Shown here piece by piece: positions 1-12,420 of a stretch of DNA of 64,000 bases (its first letter is position 1; each line of letters starts with the position of its first letter). Under the pieces are notes generated by a model, which made no database searches, was not told the DNA's origin, and was given only the letters and a program-made list of their open reading frames with translations. The stretch is taken from the NCBI RefSeq assembly GCF_051014445.1, contig NC_135136.1, forward strand, positions 19,424,001-19,488,000, given 5' to 3'. The translations under genes were made by a program, and so were the position numbers. Source of the stretch: Colletes latitarsis (Eukaryota > Arthropoda > Insecta > Hymenoptera > Colletidae).

Positions 1-5
1 AAATT

Positions 6-181
6 GTCAACTACACCCGGTTGCGATTAATATTTTAGAGGATAACGCCGGTTATGTCTCGGTTAGGTCTGGAATTTGCCCTCATCTGGCTCGTACTTTC
101 GCATTTTTTGCTTACTTGTTGGCCTGATCCTAGCCTTTTTATGGTGTGGATCACGTAGTAATGCGGTACCACACCGAAACA
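6..181 (+). repeat. First complete monomer, used as phase reference
   Basis: The phase is arbitrary; here a monomer starts at GTCAA and ends at the GAAACA block. In consensus order it holds an AT-rich part with ATTAATATTTTAG (positions 21-33), a GT-rich direct sub-repeat (45-65), TTTGCCCTCATCTGGCTCG (70-88), two TTTCGCAT words (92-99 and 101-108), an inverted repeat GGCCAG-ATC-CTGGCC (116-130), a T-run and CTGGTTTGGATC (131-147), GTAGTAATG (150-158) and a KpnI-like GGTACC (160-165). This copy differs from consensus at several sites, for example CTACACCCGG near its start and CCTGATCCTAGCC in the inverted repeat. Confidence 0.95.
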
Positions 182-648
182 GTCAATTAAACCTGGTTGC
201 GATTAATATTTTAGAGGATATCGCCGGTTATGTCTCGGTTAGGTCTGGGATTTGCCCTCATCTGCCTCGTACTTTCGCACTTTTCGCATACTTGTTGGCC
301 AGATCCTGGGCTTTTTCTGGTTTGGGTCACGTAGTAATGCGGTACCACACCGAAACACTCAATTAAATCTGGTTGCGATTAATATTTTCGAGGATAACGC
401 TGGTTATGTCTGGGTTAGGTCTGGTATTTGCCCTCATCTGGCTCGTACTTTCGCATTTTTCGCATACTTGTTGGGCAGATCCTGAGTTTTTTCTGGTTTG
501 GATCCCGTAGTAATGAAGTTCCACGCCGAAACAGTCAATTAAACCTGGTTGCGATTAATATTTTAGAGGATAACGCCGGTTATATCTCGGGTAGGTCTGG
601 GATTTGCCGTCATCTGGCTCGTATTTTCGCATTTTTCGCATACTTGTT

Positions 649-663
649 GGCCAGATCCTGGCC
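649..663. other. Inverted repeat GGCCAG-ATC-CTGGCC, example
   Basis: Perfect 6 bp arms around a 3 bp spacer at monomer positions 116-130. It is present in monomers of the CCTGGCC type and broken in the CCTGGGT or CCTGGGC types. It could be a protein-binding half-site pair or a chance symmetry. It is too short for a convincing terminator and has no associated gene. Confidence 0.6.
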
Positions 664-779
664 TTTTTCTGGCTTGGACCACGTAGTAATGCGGTACCAC
701 ACTGACACAGTCAATAAAACCTGGTTCCGATTAATATTTTAGAGGATAACGCCGGTTATGTCTGGGTTAGGTCTGGTAT

Positions 780-1131
780 TTGCCCTCATCTGGCTCGTAC
801 TTTCGCATTTTTCGCATACTTGTTGGCCAGATCCTGGCCTTTTTCTGGTTTGGATCCCGTAGTAATGTGGTTCCTCATCGAAACAGTCAATTAAACCTGG
901 TTGCGATTAATATTTTAGAGGATAACGCCGGTTATGTCTCGGTTAGGTTTGGGATTTGCCCTCATCTGGCTCGTACTTTCGCATTTTTCGCATACTTGTT
1001 GGCCAGATCCTGGCCTTTTTCTGGTTTGGATCCCGTAGTAATGTGGTTCCTCATCGAAACAGTCAATTAAACCTGGTTGCGATTAATATTTTAGAGGATA
1101 ACGCCGGTTATGTCTCGGTTAGGTTTGGGAT
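780..1131 (+). repeat. Adjacent near-identical monomer pair
   Basis: Two consecutive 176 bp copies share the same rare alleles, including TTCCTCATCGAAAC in place of TACCACACCGAAAC. This indicates single-monomer duplication. The same pair occurs at 7105-7456 and 11497-11848, so the doublet formed before the larger segment containing it was copied. Confidence 0.85.
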
Positions 1132-2064
1132 TTGCCCTCATCTGACTCGTAGTTTCGCATTTTTCGCATTCTTGTTGGCCAAATCAACGCCTTTTTCTGG
1201 TTTGGCTCACGTAGTAATGCGGTACCACACCGAAATTGTCAACTACACCCGGTTGCGATTAATATTTTAGAGGATAACGCCGGTTATGTCTCGGTTAGGT
1301 CTGGGATTTGCCCTCAGCGGGCTCGTAGTTTCGCATTTTTCGCATACTTGTTGGCCTGATACTGGCCGTTTCTGGCTTGGGCCACGTAGTAATTTGGTAC
1401 CACACTGAAACAGTCAATTAAAGCTGGTTCCGATTAATATTTTAGAGGATAACGCAGGTTATGTCTGGGTAAGGTCTGGTGTTTGCCCTCATCTGGCTCG
1501 TACTTTCGCATTTTTCGCATACTTGTTGGCCAAATCATCGCCATTTTCTGGTTTGGCTCACGTAGTAATGCGGTACCACACCGAAATTGTCAACTACACC
1601 CGGTTGCGATTAATATTTTAGAGGATAACGCCGGTTATGTCTCGGTTAGGTCTGGGATTTGCCCTCATCTGGCTCGTTGTTTCGCATTTTTCGCATACTT
1701 GTTGGCCTGATACTGGCCGTTTCTGGCTTGGGCCACGTAGTAATTTGGTACCACACGGAAACAGTCAATTAAAGCAGGTTCCGATTAATATTTTAGAGGA
1801 TAACGCAGGTTATGTCTGGGTAAGGTCTGGTGTTTGCCCTCATCTGGCTCGTACTTTCGCATTTTTCGCATACTTGTTGGCCAAATCATCGCCTTTTTCT
1901 GGTTTGGCTCACGTAGTAATGCGGTACCACACCGAAATTGTCAACTACACCTGGTTGCGATTAATATTTTAGAGGATAACGCCGGTTACGTCTCGGTTAG
2001 GTCTGGGATTTGCCCTCATCTGGCTCGTACCTTCGCATTTTTCGTCTACTTGTTGGAAATATCC

Positions 2065-4520
2065 TGGCCTTTTTCTGGCTTGGGCCACGTAGTAATGTGG
2101 CATCACACTGAAACAGTCGATTAAACCTGGTTCCGATTAATATTTTAGAGGATAACGCCGGTTATGTCTGGGTTAGGTCTGGTATTTGCCCTCATCTGGC
2201 TCGTACCTTCGCATTTTTCGCTTACTTGTTGGCCAGATCCTGGCCTTTTTCTGGCTTGGACCACGTAGCAATGTGGTATCACACTGAAACAGTCAATTAA
2301 TCCTGGTTCCGATTAATATTTTAGAGGATAACGCCGGTTATGTCTTGGTTAGGTTTATATTTGCCCTCATCTGGCTCGTACCTTCGCATTTTTCGCATAC
2401 TTGTTGGCCAGGTCCTGGCCTTTTTCTGGCTTGGACCACCTTGTAATGAGGTACCACACTGATACAGTCAATAAAACCTGGTTCCGATTAATATTTTAGA
2501 GGATAACGCTGGTTATGCCTGGGTTAGTTCTGGTATTTGCAATCATCTGGCTCATACTTTCGCAATTTTCGCGTACTTGTTGGCCAGATCTTGGGTTTTT
2601 TGTGGTTTGGAACCCGTCGTAATGTGGTTCCACACCGAAGCAGTCAATTAAACCTGGTTGCGATTAATATTTTAGAGGATAACGCTGGTTATGTCTGGGT
2701 TAGGTCTGGTATTTGCCCTCATCTGGCTCGTACTTTCGCATTTTTCGCATACTTGTTGGCCAGATCTTGGGTTTTTTGTGGTTTGGATCCCGTCGTAATG
2801 TGCTTCCACACCGAAGCAGTCAATTTAACCTGGTTACGATAAATATTTTGGAGGATAACGCTGGTTATGTCTCGGTTAGGTCTGGGATTTGCCGTCATCT
2901 GGCTCGTACTTTCGCATTTCTCGCATACTTGTTGGCCAGATCCTGGGCTATTTCTGGTTTGGATCACGTAGCAATATGGTACCACACAGAAGCAGTCAAT
3001 AGAAGCTGGTTCCGATTAATATTTTAGAGGATTACGCCGGTTATGTTTGGGTTAGGTCTGGTATTTGCCCTCATCTGGCTCGTACTTTCGCATTTTTCGC
3101 ATACTTGTTGGCCAGATCCTGGCATTTTTCTGTTTTGGGTCACGTAGTTACGCGGTACCACACCCAAACAGTCAATTAAACCTGGTTGCGATTACTATTT
3201 TGGAGGATAACGCCAGTTATGTCTGGGTTTGGTCTGGTATTTGCCCTCATCTGGCTCGTGCTTTCGCGTTTCTCGCATTGTTGTTGGCCAGATCCTGGGT
3301 TTTTTCTGGTTTGGATCCCGTAATAATGTGGTTCCACACAGAAGCAGTCAATAGAAGCTGGTTCCGACTAGTATTTTAGAGGATAACGCTGGTTATGTCT
3401 GGGTTAGTTCTGGGATTTGCCCTCATCTGTCTCGTACCTTCGCATTTTTCGCTTACTTGTTGGCCAGATCCTAGCCTTTTTCTGGCTTGGACCACGTAGT
3501 AATGAGGTACGACACTGAAACAGACAATTAAACCTGGTTTCGATTAATATTTTCGAGGATAACCCTGGTTATGTCTGGGTTAGTTCTGGTATTTGCAATC
3601 ATCTGGCTCATACTTACGCGTTTTTCGCATACTTGTTGGCCAGATCCTGGGTTTTTTCTGGTTTGGATACCGTAGTAATGAAGTTCAACACAGAAACAGT
3701 CAATTAAACCTGGTTGCGATTAATATTTTAGAGGATAACGCCGGTTACGTCTCGGGTAGTTCTGGGATTTGCCGACATCTGGCTCGTATTTTCGCATTTT
3801 ACGCATACTTGTTGGCCAGATCCTGGGCTATTTCTGGTTTGGACCACGTTGTAATGAGGTACCACACTGAAACAGTCAATAAAACCTGGTTCCGATTAAT
3901 ATTTTAGAGGATAACGCTGGTTATGCCTGGGTTAGCTCTGGTATTTGCAATCATCTGGCTCATACTTTCGCAATTTTCGCGTACTTGTTGGCCAGATCTT
4001 GGGTTTTTTGTGGTTTGGAACCCGTCGTAATGTTGTTCCACACCGAAGCAGTCAATTAAACCTGGTTGCGATTAATATTTTAGAGGATAACGCTGGTTAT
4101 GTCTGGGTTAGGTCTGGTATTTGCCCTCATCTGGCACGTACTTTCGCATTTTTCGCATACTTGTTGGCCAGATCCTGGGGTTTTTCTGGTTCGGATCACG
4201 TAGTAATGTGGTACCTCACCGAAACAGTCAATTAAACCTGGTTGCGATTAATATTTTAGAGGATAACGCCGGTTATGTCTCGGTTAGGTCTGGGATTTGC
4301 CCTCATCTGGCTCGTACTTTCGCATTATTCGCATACTTGTTGGCCAAATCATCGCCTTTTTGTGGTTTGGCTCACGTAGTAATGCGGTTCCACACCGAAA
4401 TTGTTAACTACACCTGGTTGCGATTAATATTTTAGAGGATAACGCTGGTTACGTCTCGGTTAGGTCTGGGATTTGCCCCCATCTGGCTCGTACTTTCTCA
4501 TTATTCGCATTCTTGTTGGT
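2065..4520 (+). repeat. Segment family related to 12783-14460
   Basis: Bases 2065-2711 match 12783-13430 (offset about 10718). Bases 3945-4520 match 13256-13830 (offset 9311). Bases 3112-3741 match 13831-14460 (offset 10719). Shared rare alleles include a GGCATCACACTGAAACAGTCGATT run (2098 onward and 12816 onward) and GGCATTTTTCTGTTTTGGG (from 3122 and 13841). The later copy is a rearranged version of this segment with one part substituted. Confidence 0.8.
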
Positions 4521-5224
4521 CAGATCCTGGGCTTTTTCTGATTTGGATCACATAGAAACGCGGTACCACACCGAAACTGTCAATTAAACCTGGTTGCGAT
4601 TAATATTTTAGAGGATAACGCCGGTTATGTCTAGGTTAGGTCTGGAATTTGCCCTCATCTGGCTCATACTTTCGCATTTTTCGCTTCCTTGTTGGCCTGA
4701 TCCTAGCCTTTTTATGGTTTGGATCACGTATTACCGCGGTACCACACCGAAACAGTAAATTAAACCTGGTTGCGATTAATATTTTAGAGGATATCGCCGG
4801 TTATGTCTCGGTTAGGTTTGGGATTTGTCCTCATCTGGCTAGTACTTTCGCGTTTTTCGCACTCTTGTTGGCCAGATTCTGGGTTTTTTCTGGTTTGGAT
4901 CCCGTAGTAATGAGGTTCCACACCGAAACAGTCAATTAAACTGGTTGCGATTAATACTTTAGAGGATAACGCCGGTTATCTCTCGGGTAGGTCTGGTATT
5001 TGCCCTCATTTGGCTCGTGCTTTCGCGTTTTTCTCATAGTTGTTGGCCGGATCCTGGGTTTTTTCCGGTTTGGATCCCGTAGTAATGTGGTTCCACACCG
5101 AAACAGTCAATTAAACCTGTTTGCGATTAATATTTTTGAGGATATCGCCGGTTATGTCTCGGTTAGGTCTGGGATTTGCCCTCATCTGGCTCGTACCTTC
5201 GCATTTTTCGCCTACTTGTTGGCA

Positions 5225-8200
5225 AGATCCTGGGCTTTTTCTGGTTGGGATCACGTACTAATGCGGTACCACACTGAAGCAGTCAATTAAACCTGGTTGC
5301 GATTATTATTTTGGAGGATTACGCCGGTTATGTTTGGGTTAGGTCTGGTATTTGCCGTCATCTGGCTCGTACTTTCGCATTTTTCTCTTAATTGTTGGCC
5401 TGATCCTAGCCTTTTTATGGTTTGGATCACGTAGCTACGCGGTACCACACCCAAACAGTCAATTAAACCTGGTTGCGATTACTATTTTGGAGGATAACGC
5501 CAGTTACGTCTGGGTCTGGTCTGGTATTTGTCCTCATCTGGCTCGTAGTTTCGCGTTTTCGCATACTCGTTCGTCAGATCCTGGCCTTTTTCTGGTTTGG
5601 ATCACGTAGTAATATGGTACCGCACTGAAACTGTCAATAGAAGCTGGTTCCGAATAGTATTTTAGAGGATAACGCAGGTTACGTCTGGGTTAGTTCTGGT
5701 ATTTGCAATCATCTGGCTCACACTTTCGCGTTTTTCGCATACTTGTTGGCCAGATCCTGGCCTTCTTCTGGCTTGGATCACATAGAAACGCGGTACCACT
5801 CCGAAACAGTCAATTAAACCTGGTTGCGATTACTATTTTGGAGGATAACGCCAGTTATGTCTGGGTTTGGTCTGCTATTTGCCCTCATCTGGCGCGTGCT
5901 TTCGCGTTTCTCGCATTGCTGTTGGCCAGATCCTGGGTTTTTTCTGGTTTGGATCCCGTAGTAATGTGGTACCACACTGAAATAGTCAATTAATCCTCGT
6001 TGCGAATAATATTTCAGAGGATATCGCTGGTTATGTCTGGGTTAGTTCTGGTATTTGCATCCAACTGCTTCGTTCTTTCGCGTTTTTCTCATAGTTGTTG
6101 GCCAGATCCTGGGTTTCTTCCGGTTTGGATCCCGTAGTAATGTGGTTCCACACCGAAGCAGTCAATTAAACCTGGTTGCGATTAATATTTTAGAGGATAT
6201 CGCCGGATATGTCTCGGTTAGGTCTGGGATTTGCCCTCATCTGGCCCATACTTTCGCATTTTTCGCATACTTGTTGGCCAGATCCTGGCCTTCTTCTGGC
6301 TTGGATCACATAGAAACGCGGTACCACACCGAATCAGTCAATTAAACCTGGTTGCGATTAATATTTTAGAGGATAACGCCGGTTATGTCCAGGCTAGGTC
6401 TGGAATTTGCCCTCATCTGGCTCGTACTTTCGCATTTTTTGCTTACTTGTTGGCCTGATCCTAGCCTTTTTATGGTGTGGATCACGTAGTAATGCGGTAC
6501 CACACCGAAACAGTCAATTAAACCTGGTTGCGATTAATATTTTAGAGGATATCGCCGGTTATGTCTCGGTTAGGTCTGGGATTTGCCCTCATCTGACTCG
6601 TACTTTCGCACTTTTCGCATACTTGTTGGCCAGATCCTGGGCTTTTTCTGGTTTGGATCACGTAGTAATGTGGTACCACACTGTCAATAATAGCTGGTTC
6701 CGCTTAGTATTTGAGAGGATAACGCTGGTTCTGTCTGGGACAGTTCTGGTATTTGCAATCATCTGACACATACTTTCGCGTTTTTCTCATAGTTGTTGGC
6801 CAGATCCTGGGTTTTTTCCGGTTTGGATCCCGCAGTAATGTGGTTCCACACCGAAGCAGTCAATTAAACCTGTTTGCGGTTAATATTTTAGAGGATATCG
6901 CCGGTTATGTCTGGGTTAGGTCTGGTATTTGCCCTCATCTGGCTCGTATTTTCGCATTTTTCGCATATTTGTTGGCCAGATCCTGGCCTTTTTCTGGCTG
7001 GGACCACGTAGTAATGCGGTACCACACTAATACAGTCAATAAAACCTGGTTCCGATTAATATTTTAGAGGATAGCGCCGGTTGTGTCTGGGTTAGGTCTG
7101 GTATTTGCCCTCATCTGGCTCGTACTTTCGCATTTTTCGCATACTTGTTGGCCAGATCCTGGCCTTTTTCTGGTTTGGATCCCGTAGTAATGTGGTTCCT
7201 CATCGAAACAGTCAATTAAACCTGGTTGCGATTAATATTTTAGAGGATAACGCCGGTTATGTCTCGGTTAGGTTTGGGATTTGCCCTCATCTGGCTTGTA
7301 CTTTCGCATTTTTCGCATACTTGTTGGCCAGATCCTGGCCTTTTTCTGGTTTGGATCCCGTAGTAATGTGGTTCCTCATCGAAACAGTCAATTAAACCTG
7401 GTTGCGATTAATATTTTAGAGGATAACGCCGGTTATGTCTCGGTTAGGTTTGGGATTTGCCCTCATCTGACTCGTACTTTCGCATTTTTCGCATACTTGT
7501 TGGCCAAATCAACGCCTTTTTCTGGTTTGGCTCACGTAGTAATGCGGTACCACACCGAAATTGTCAACTACACCCGATTGCGATTAATATTTTAGAGGAT
7601 AACGCCGGTTATGTCTCGGTTAGGTCTGGGATTTGCCCTCATCTGGCTCGTAGTTTCGCATTTTTCGCATACTTGTTGGCATGATACTGGCCGTTTCTGG
7701 CTTGGGCCACGTAGTAATTTGGTACCACACTGAAACAGTCAATTAAAGCTGGTTCCGATTAATATTTTAGAGGATAACGCAGGTTATGTCTGGGTAATGT
7801 CTGGTGTTTGCCCTCATCTGGCTCGTACTTTCGCATTTTTCGCATACTTGTTGGCCAGATCCTGGCCTTTTTCTGGCTTGGACCACCTTGTAATGAGGTA
7901 CCACACTGATACAGTCAATAAAACCTGGTTCCGATTAATATTTTAGAGGATAACGCTGGTTATGCCTGGGTTAGTTCTGGTATTTGCAATCATCTGGCTC
8001 ATACTTTCGCAATTTTCGCGTACTTGTTGGCCAGATCTTGGGTTTGTTGTGGTTTGGAACCCGTCGTAATGTGGTTCCACACCGAAGCAGTCAATTAAAC
8101 CTGGTTGCGATTAATATTTTAGAGGATAACGCTGGTTATGTCTGGGTTAGGTCTGGTATTTGCCCTCATCTGGCACGTACTTTCGCATTTTTCGCATACT

Positions 8201-9615
8201 TGTTGGCCTGATACTGGCCGTTTCTGGCTTGGGCCACGTAGTAATTTGGTACCACACTGAAACAGTCAATTAAAGCTGGTTCCGATTAATATTTTAGAGG
8301 ATAACGCAGGTTATGTCTGGGTAAGGTCTGGTGTTTGCCCTCATCTGGCTCGTACTTTCGCATTTTTCGCATACTTGTTGGAAAGATCCTGGGCTTTTTC
8401 TGGTTGGGATCACGTAGTAATGCGGTACCACACCGAAGCAGTCAATTAAACCTGGTTGCGATTATTATTTAAGAGGATTACGCCGGTTATGTTTGGGTTA
8501 GGTCTGGTATTTGCCCTCATCTGGCTCGTACTTTCGCATTTTTCGCATACTTGATGGCCAAATCATCGCCTCTTTCTGGTTTGGCTCACGTAGTAATGCG
8601 GTACCACTCCGAAATTGTCAACTACACCTGGTTGCGATTAATATTTTAGAGGATAACGCCGGTTACGTCTCGGTTAGGTCTGGGATTTGCCCTCATCTGG
8701 CTCGTACATTCGCATTTTTCGTCTACTTGTTGGAAATATCATGGGCTTTTTCTGGTTGGGATCACGTAGTAATGCGGTACCACACCGAAGCAGTCAATTA
8801 AACCTAGTTGCGATTATTATTTTAGAGGATTACGCCGGTTATGTTTGGGTTAGGTCTGGTATTTGCCCTCATCTGGCTCGTACTTTCGCATTTTTCGCAT
8901 ACTTGTTGGCCAGATCTTGGGTTTTTTGTGGTTTGGATCCCGTCGTAATGTGCTTCCACACCGAAACAGTCAATTTAACCTGGTTACGATGAATATTTTG
9001 GAGGATAACGATGGTTATGTCTCGGTTAGGTCTGGGATTTGCCGTCATCTGGCTCGTACTTTCGCATTTCTTGCATACTTGTTGGCCAGATCCTGGGCTA
9101 TTTCTGGTTTGGATCACGGAGTAATATGGTACCACACAGAAGCAGTCAATAGAAGCTGGTTCCGACTAGTATTTTAGAAGATAACGCTGGTTATGTCTGG
9201 GTTAGTTCTGGGATTTGCCCTCATCTGTCTCGTACCTTCGCATTTTTCGCTTACTTGTTGGCCAGATCCTGGCCTTTTTCTGGCTTGGACCACGTAGTAA
9301 TGAGGTACCACACTGAAACAGTCAATTAAACCTGGTTCCGATTAATATTTTCGAGGATAACCCTGGTTATGTCTGGGTTAGTTCTGGTATTTGCAATCAT
9401 CTGGCTCATACTTACGCGTTTTTCGCATACTTGTTGGCCAGATCCTGGGTTTTTTCTGGCTTGGATACCGTAGTAATGAAGTTCCACAACGAAACAGTCA
9501 ATTAAACCTGTTTGCGATTAATATTTTAGAGGATAACGCCGGTTACGTCTCGGGTAATTCTGGGATTTGCCGAAATCTGGCTCGTATTTTCGCATTTTTC
9601 GCATACTTGTTGGCC
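5225..9615 (+). repeat. 4.39 kb tandem duplication, copy 1
   Basis: This unit of about 25 monomers is followed directly by a partial second copy starting near 9616 (offset 4391 bp, 4392 bp after a one-base insertion near 10471). Shared private variants include GATCACGTACTAATG (5250, 9641), the shortened TTTCGCGTTTTCGCATACTCG (near 5551, 9941) and the 6 bp deletion after 6683 and 11075. The start is placed where the sequence upstream of GATCCTGGGC stops matching. Confidence 0.9.
6669..6680. other. 12 bp palindrome TGTGGTACCACA, example
   Basis: Perfect two-fold symmetry centred on GGTACC at monomer positions 157-168. It occurs in the many monomers with the GTAATGTGGTACCACAC allele. Monomers with GCGGTACCACAC keep only the 8 bp core, and those with GTGGTTCCACAC lose the symmetry at the centre. 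The function is unknown. Confidence 0.65.
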
Positions 9616-12420
9616 AGATCCTGGGCTTTTTCTGGTTGGGATCACGTACTAATGCGGTACCACACTGAAGCAGTCAATTAAACCTGGTTGCGATTATTAT
9701 TTTGGAGGATTACGCCGGTTATGTTTGGGTTAGGTCTGGTATTTGCCGTCATCTGGCTCGTACTTTCGCATTTTTCTCTTAATTGTTGGCCTGATCCTAG
9801 CCTTTTTATGGTTTGGATCACGTAGCTACGCGGTACCACACCGAAACAGTCAATTAAACCTGGTCCCGATTAATATTTTAGAGGATAACGCCGGTTATGT
9901 CTCGGTTAGGTCAGGGATTTGCCCTCATCTGGCTCGTAGTTTCGCGTTTTCGCATACTCGTTCGTCAGATCCTGGCCTTTTTCTGGTTTGGATCACGTAG
10001 TAATATGGTACCGCACTGAAACTGTCAATAGAAGCTGGTTCCGAATAGTATTTTAGAGGATAACGCAGGTTACGTCTGGGTTAGTTCTGGTATTTGCAAT
10101 CATCTGGCTCGCACTTTCGCGTTTTTCGCATACTTGTTGGCCAGATCCTGGCCTTCTTCTGGCTTGGATCACATAGAAACGCGGTACCACTCCGAAACAG
10201 TCAATTAAACCTGGTTGCGATTACTATTTTGGAGGATAACGCCAGTTATGTCTGGGTTTGGTCTGCTATTTGCCCTCATCTGGCGCGTGCTTTCGCGTTT
10301 CTCGCATTGTTGTTGGCCAGATCCTGGGTTTTTTCTGGTTTGGATCCCGTAGTAATGTGGTACCACACTGAAACAGTCAATTAATCCTCGTTGCGAATAA
10401 TATTTCAGAGGATATCGCTGGTTATGTCTGGGTTAGTTCTGGTATTTGCATCCAACTGCTTCGTTCTTTCGCGTTTTTTCTCATAGTTGTTGGCCAGATC
10501 CTGGGTTTCTTCCGGTTTGGATCCCGTAGTAATGTGGTTCCACACCGAAGCAGTCAATTAAACCTGGTTGCGATTAATATTTTAGAGGATATCGCCGGAT
10601 ATGTCTCGGTTAGGTCTGGGATTTGCCCTCATCTGGCCCATACTTTCGCATTTTTCGCATACTTGTTGGCCAGATCCTGGCCTTCTTCTGGCTTGGATCA
10701 CATAGAAACGCGGTACGACACCGAATCAGTCAATTAAACCTGGTTGCGATTAATATTTTAGAGGATAACGCCGGTTATGTCCAGGCTAGGTCTGGAATTT
10801 GCCCTCATCTGGCTCGTACTTTCGCATTTTTTGCTTACTTGTTGGCCTGATCCTAGCCTTTTTATGGTGTGGATCACGTAGTAATGCGGTACCACACCGA
10901 AACAGTCAATTAAACCTGGTTGCGATTAATATTTTAGAGGATATCGCCGGTTATGTCTCGGTTAGGTCTGGGATTTGCCCTCATCTGACTCGTACTTTCG
11001 CACTTTTCGCATACTTGTTGGCCAGATCCTGGGCTTTTTCTGGTTTGGATCACGTAGTAATGTGGTACCACACTGTCAATAATAGCTGGTTCCGCTTAGT
11101 ATTTGAGAGGATAACGCTGGTTCTGTCTGCGACAGTTCTGGTATTTGCAATCATCTGACACATACTTTCGCGTTTTTCTCATAGTTGTTGGCCAGATCCT
11201 GGGTTTTTTCCGGTTTGGATCCCGCAGTAATGTGGTTCCACACCGAAGCAGTCAATTAAACCTGTTTGCGGTTAATATTTTAGAGGATATCGCCGGTTAT
11301 GTCTGGGTTAGGTCTGGTATTTGCCCTCATCTGGCTCGTATTTTCGCATTTTTCGCATATTTGTTGGCCAGATCCTGGCCTTTTTCTGGCTGGGACCACG
11401 TAGTAATGCGGTACCACACTAATACAGTCAATAAAACCTGGTTCCGATTAATATTTTAGAGGATAACGCCGGTTGTGTCTGGGTTAGGTCTGGTATTTGC
11501 CCTCATCTGGCTCGTACTTTCGCATTTTTCGCATACTTGTTGGCCAGATCCTGGCCTTTTTCTGGTTTGGATCCCGTAGTAATGTGGTTCCTCATCGAAA
11601 CAGTCAATTAAACCTGGTTGCGATTAATATTTTAGAGGATAACGCCGGTTATGTCTCGGTTAGGTTTGGGATTTGCCCTCATCTGGCTTGTACTTTCGCA
11701 TTTTTCGCATACTTGTTGGCCAGATCCTGGCCTTTTTCTGGTTTGGATCCCGTAGTAATGTGGTTCCTCATCGAAACAATCAATTAAACCTGGTTGCGAT
11801 TAATATTTTAGAGGATAACGCCGGTTATGTCTCGGTTAGGTTTGGGATTTGCCCTCATCTGACTCGTACTTTCGCATTTTTCGCATACTTGTTGGCCAAA
11901 TCAACGCCTTTTTCTGGTTTGGCTCACGTAGTAATGCGGTACCACACCGAAATTGTCAACTACACCCGATTGCGATTAATATTTTAGAGGATAACGCCGG
12001 TTATGTCTCGGTTAGGTCTGGGATTTGCCCTCATCTGGCTCGTAGTTTCGCATTTTTCGCATACTTGTTGGCATGATACTGGCCGTTTCTGGCTTGGGCC
12101 ACGTAGTAATTTGGTACCACACTGAAACAGTCAATTAAAGCTGGTTCCGATTAATATTTTAGAGGATAACGCAGGTTATGTCTGGGTAAGGTCTGGTGTT
12201 TGCCCTCATCTGGCTCGTACTTTCGCATTTTTCGCATACTTGTTGGCCAGATCCTGGCCTTTTTCTGGCTTGGACCACCTTGTAATGAGGTACCACACTG
12301 ATACAGTCAATAAAACCTGGTTCCGATTAATATTTTAGAGGATAACGCTGGTTATGCCTGGGTTAGTTCTGGTATTTGCAATCATCTGGCTCATACTTTC
12401 GCAATTTTCGCGTACTTGTT
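9616..12420 (+). repeat. 4.39 kb tandem duplication, copy 2 (truncated)
   Basis: Follows copy 1 closely until about 12420, where it jumps to the equivalent of about 8908 (loss of about five monomers). At about 12601 it jumps again to the equivalent of 9440 (loss of exactly two monomers, 352 bp). Both jumps keep the 176 bp register. One internal patch at 9843-9922 does not match copy 1 although its flanks do. Confidence 0.88.

Larger units (their letters stand above)
60..1400 (+). repeat. Segment copied at about 6391-7730
   Basis: Bases about 60-330 match 6391-6660 at an offset of 6331 bp, and about 600-1400 match 6930-7730 at an offset of 6325 bp. The 6 bp change in offset is explained by the 6 bp deletion just after 6683. 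The stretch between (about 330-600) is less similar, so the copy has a replaced centre. Confidence 0.8.

Noticed and set aside
649..663. Inverted repeat followed by a T-run as a bacterial rho-independent terminator
   Set aside because: The GGCCAG-ATC-CTGGCC-TTTTT arrangement resembles one on paper, but the stem is only 6 bp, it is repeated in hundreds of monomers, and there is no gene upstream.
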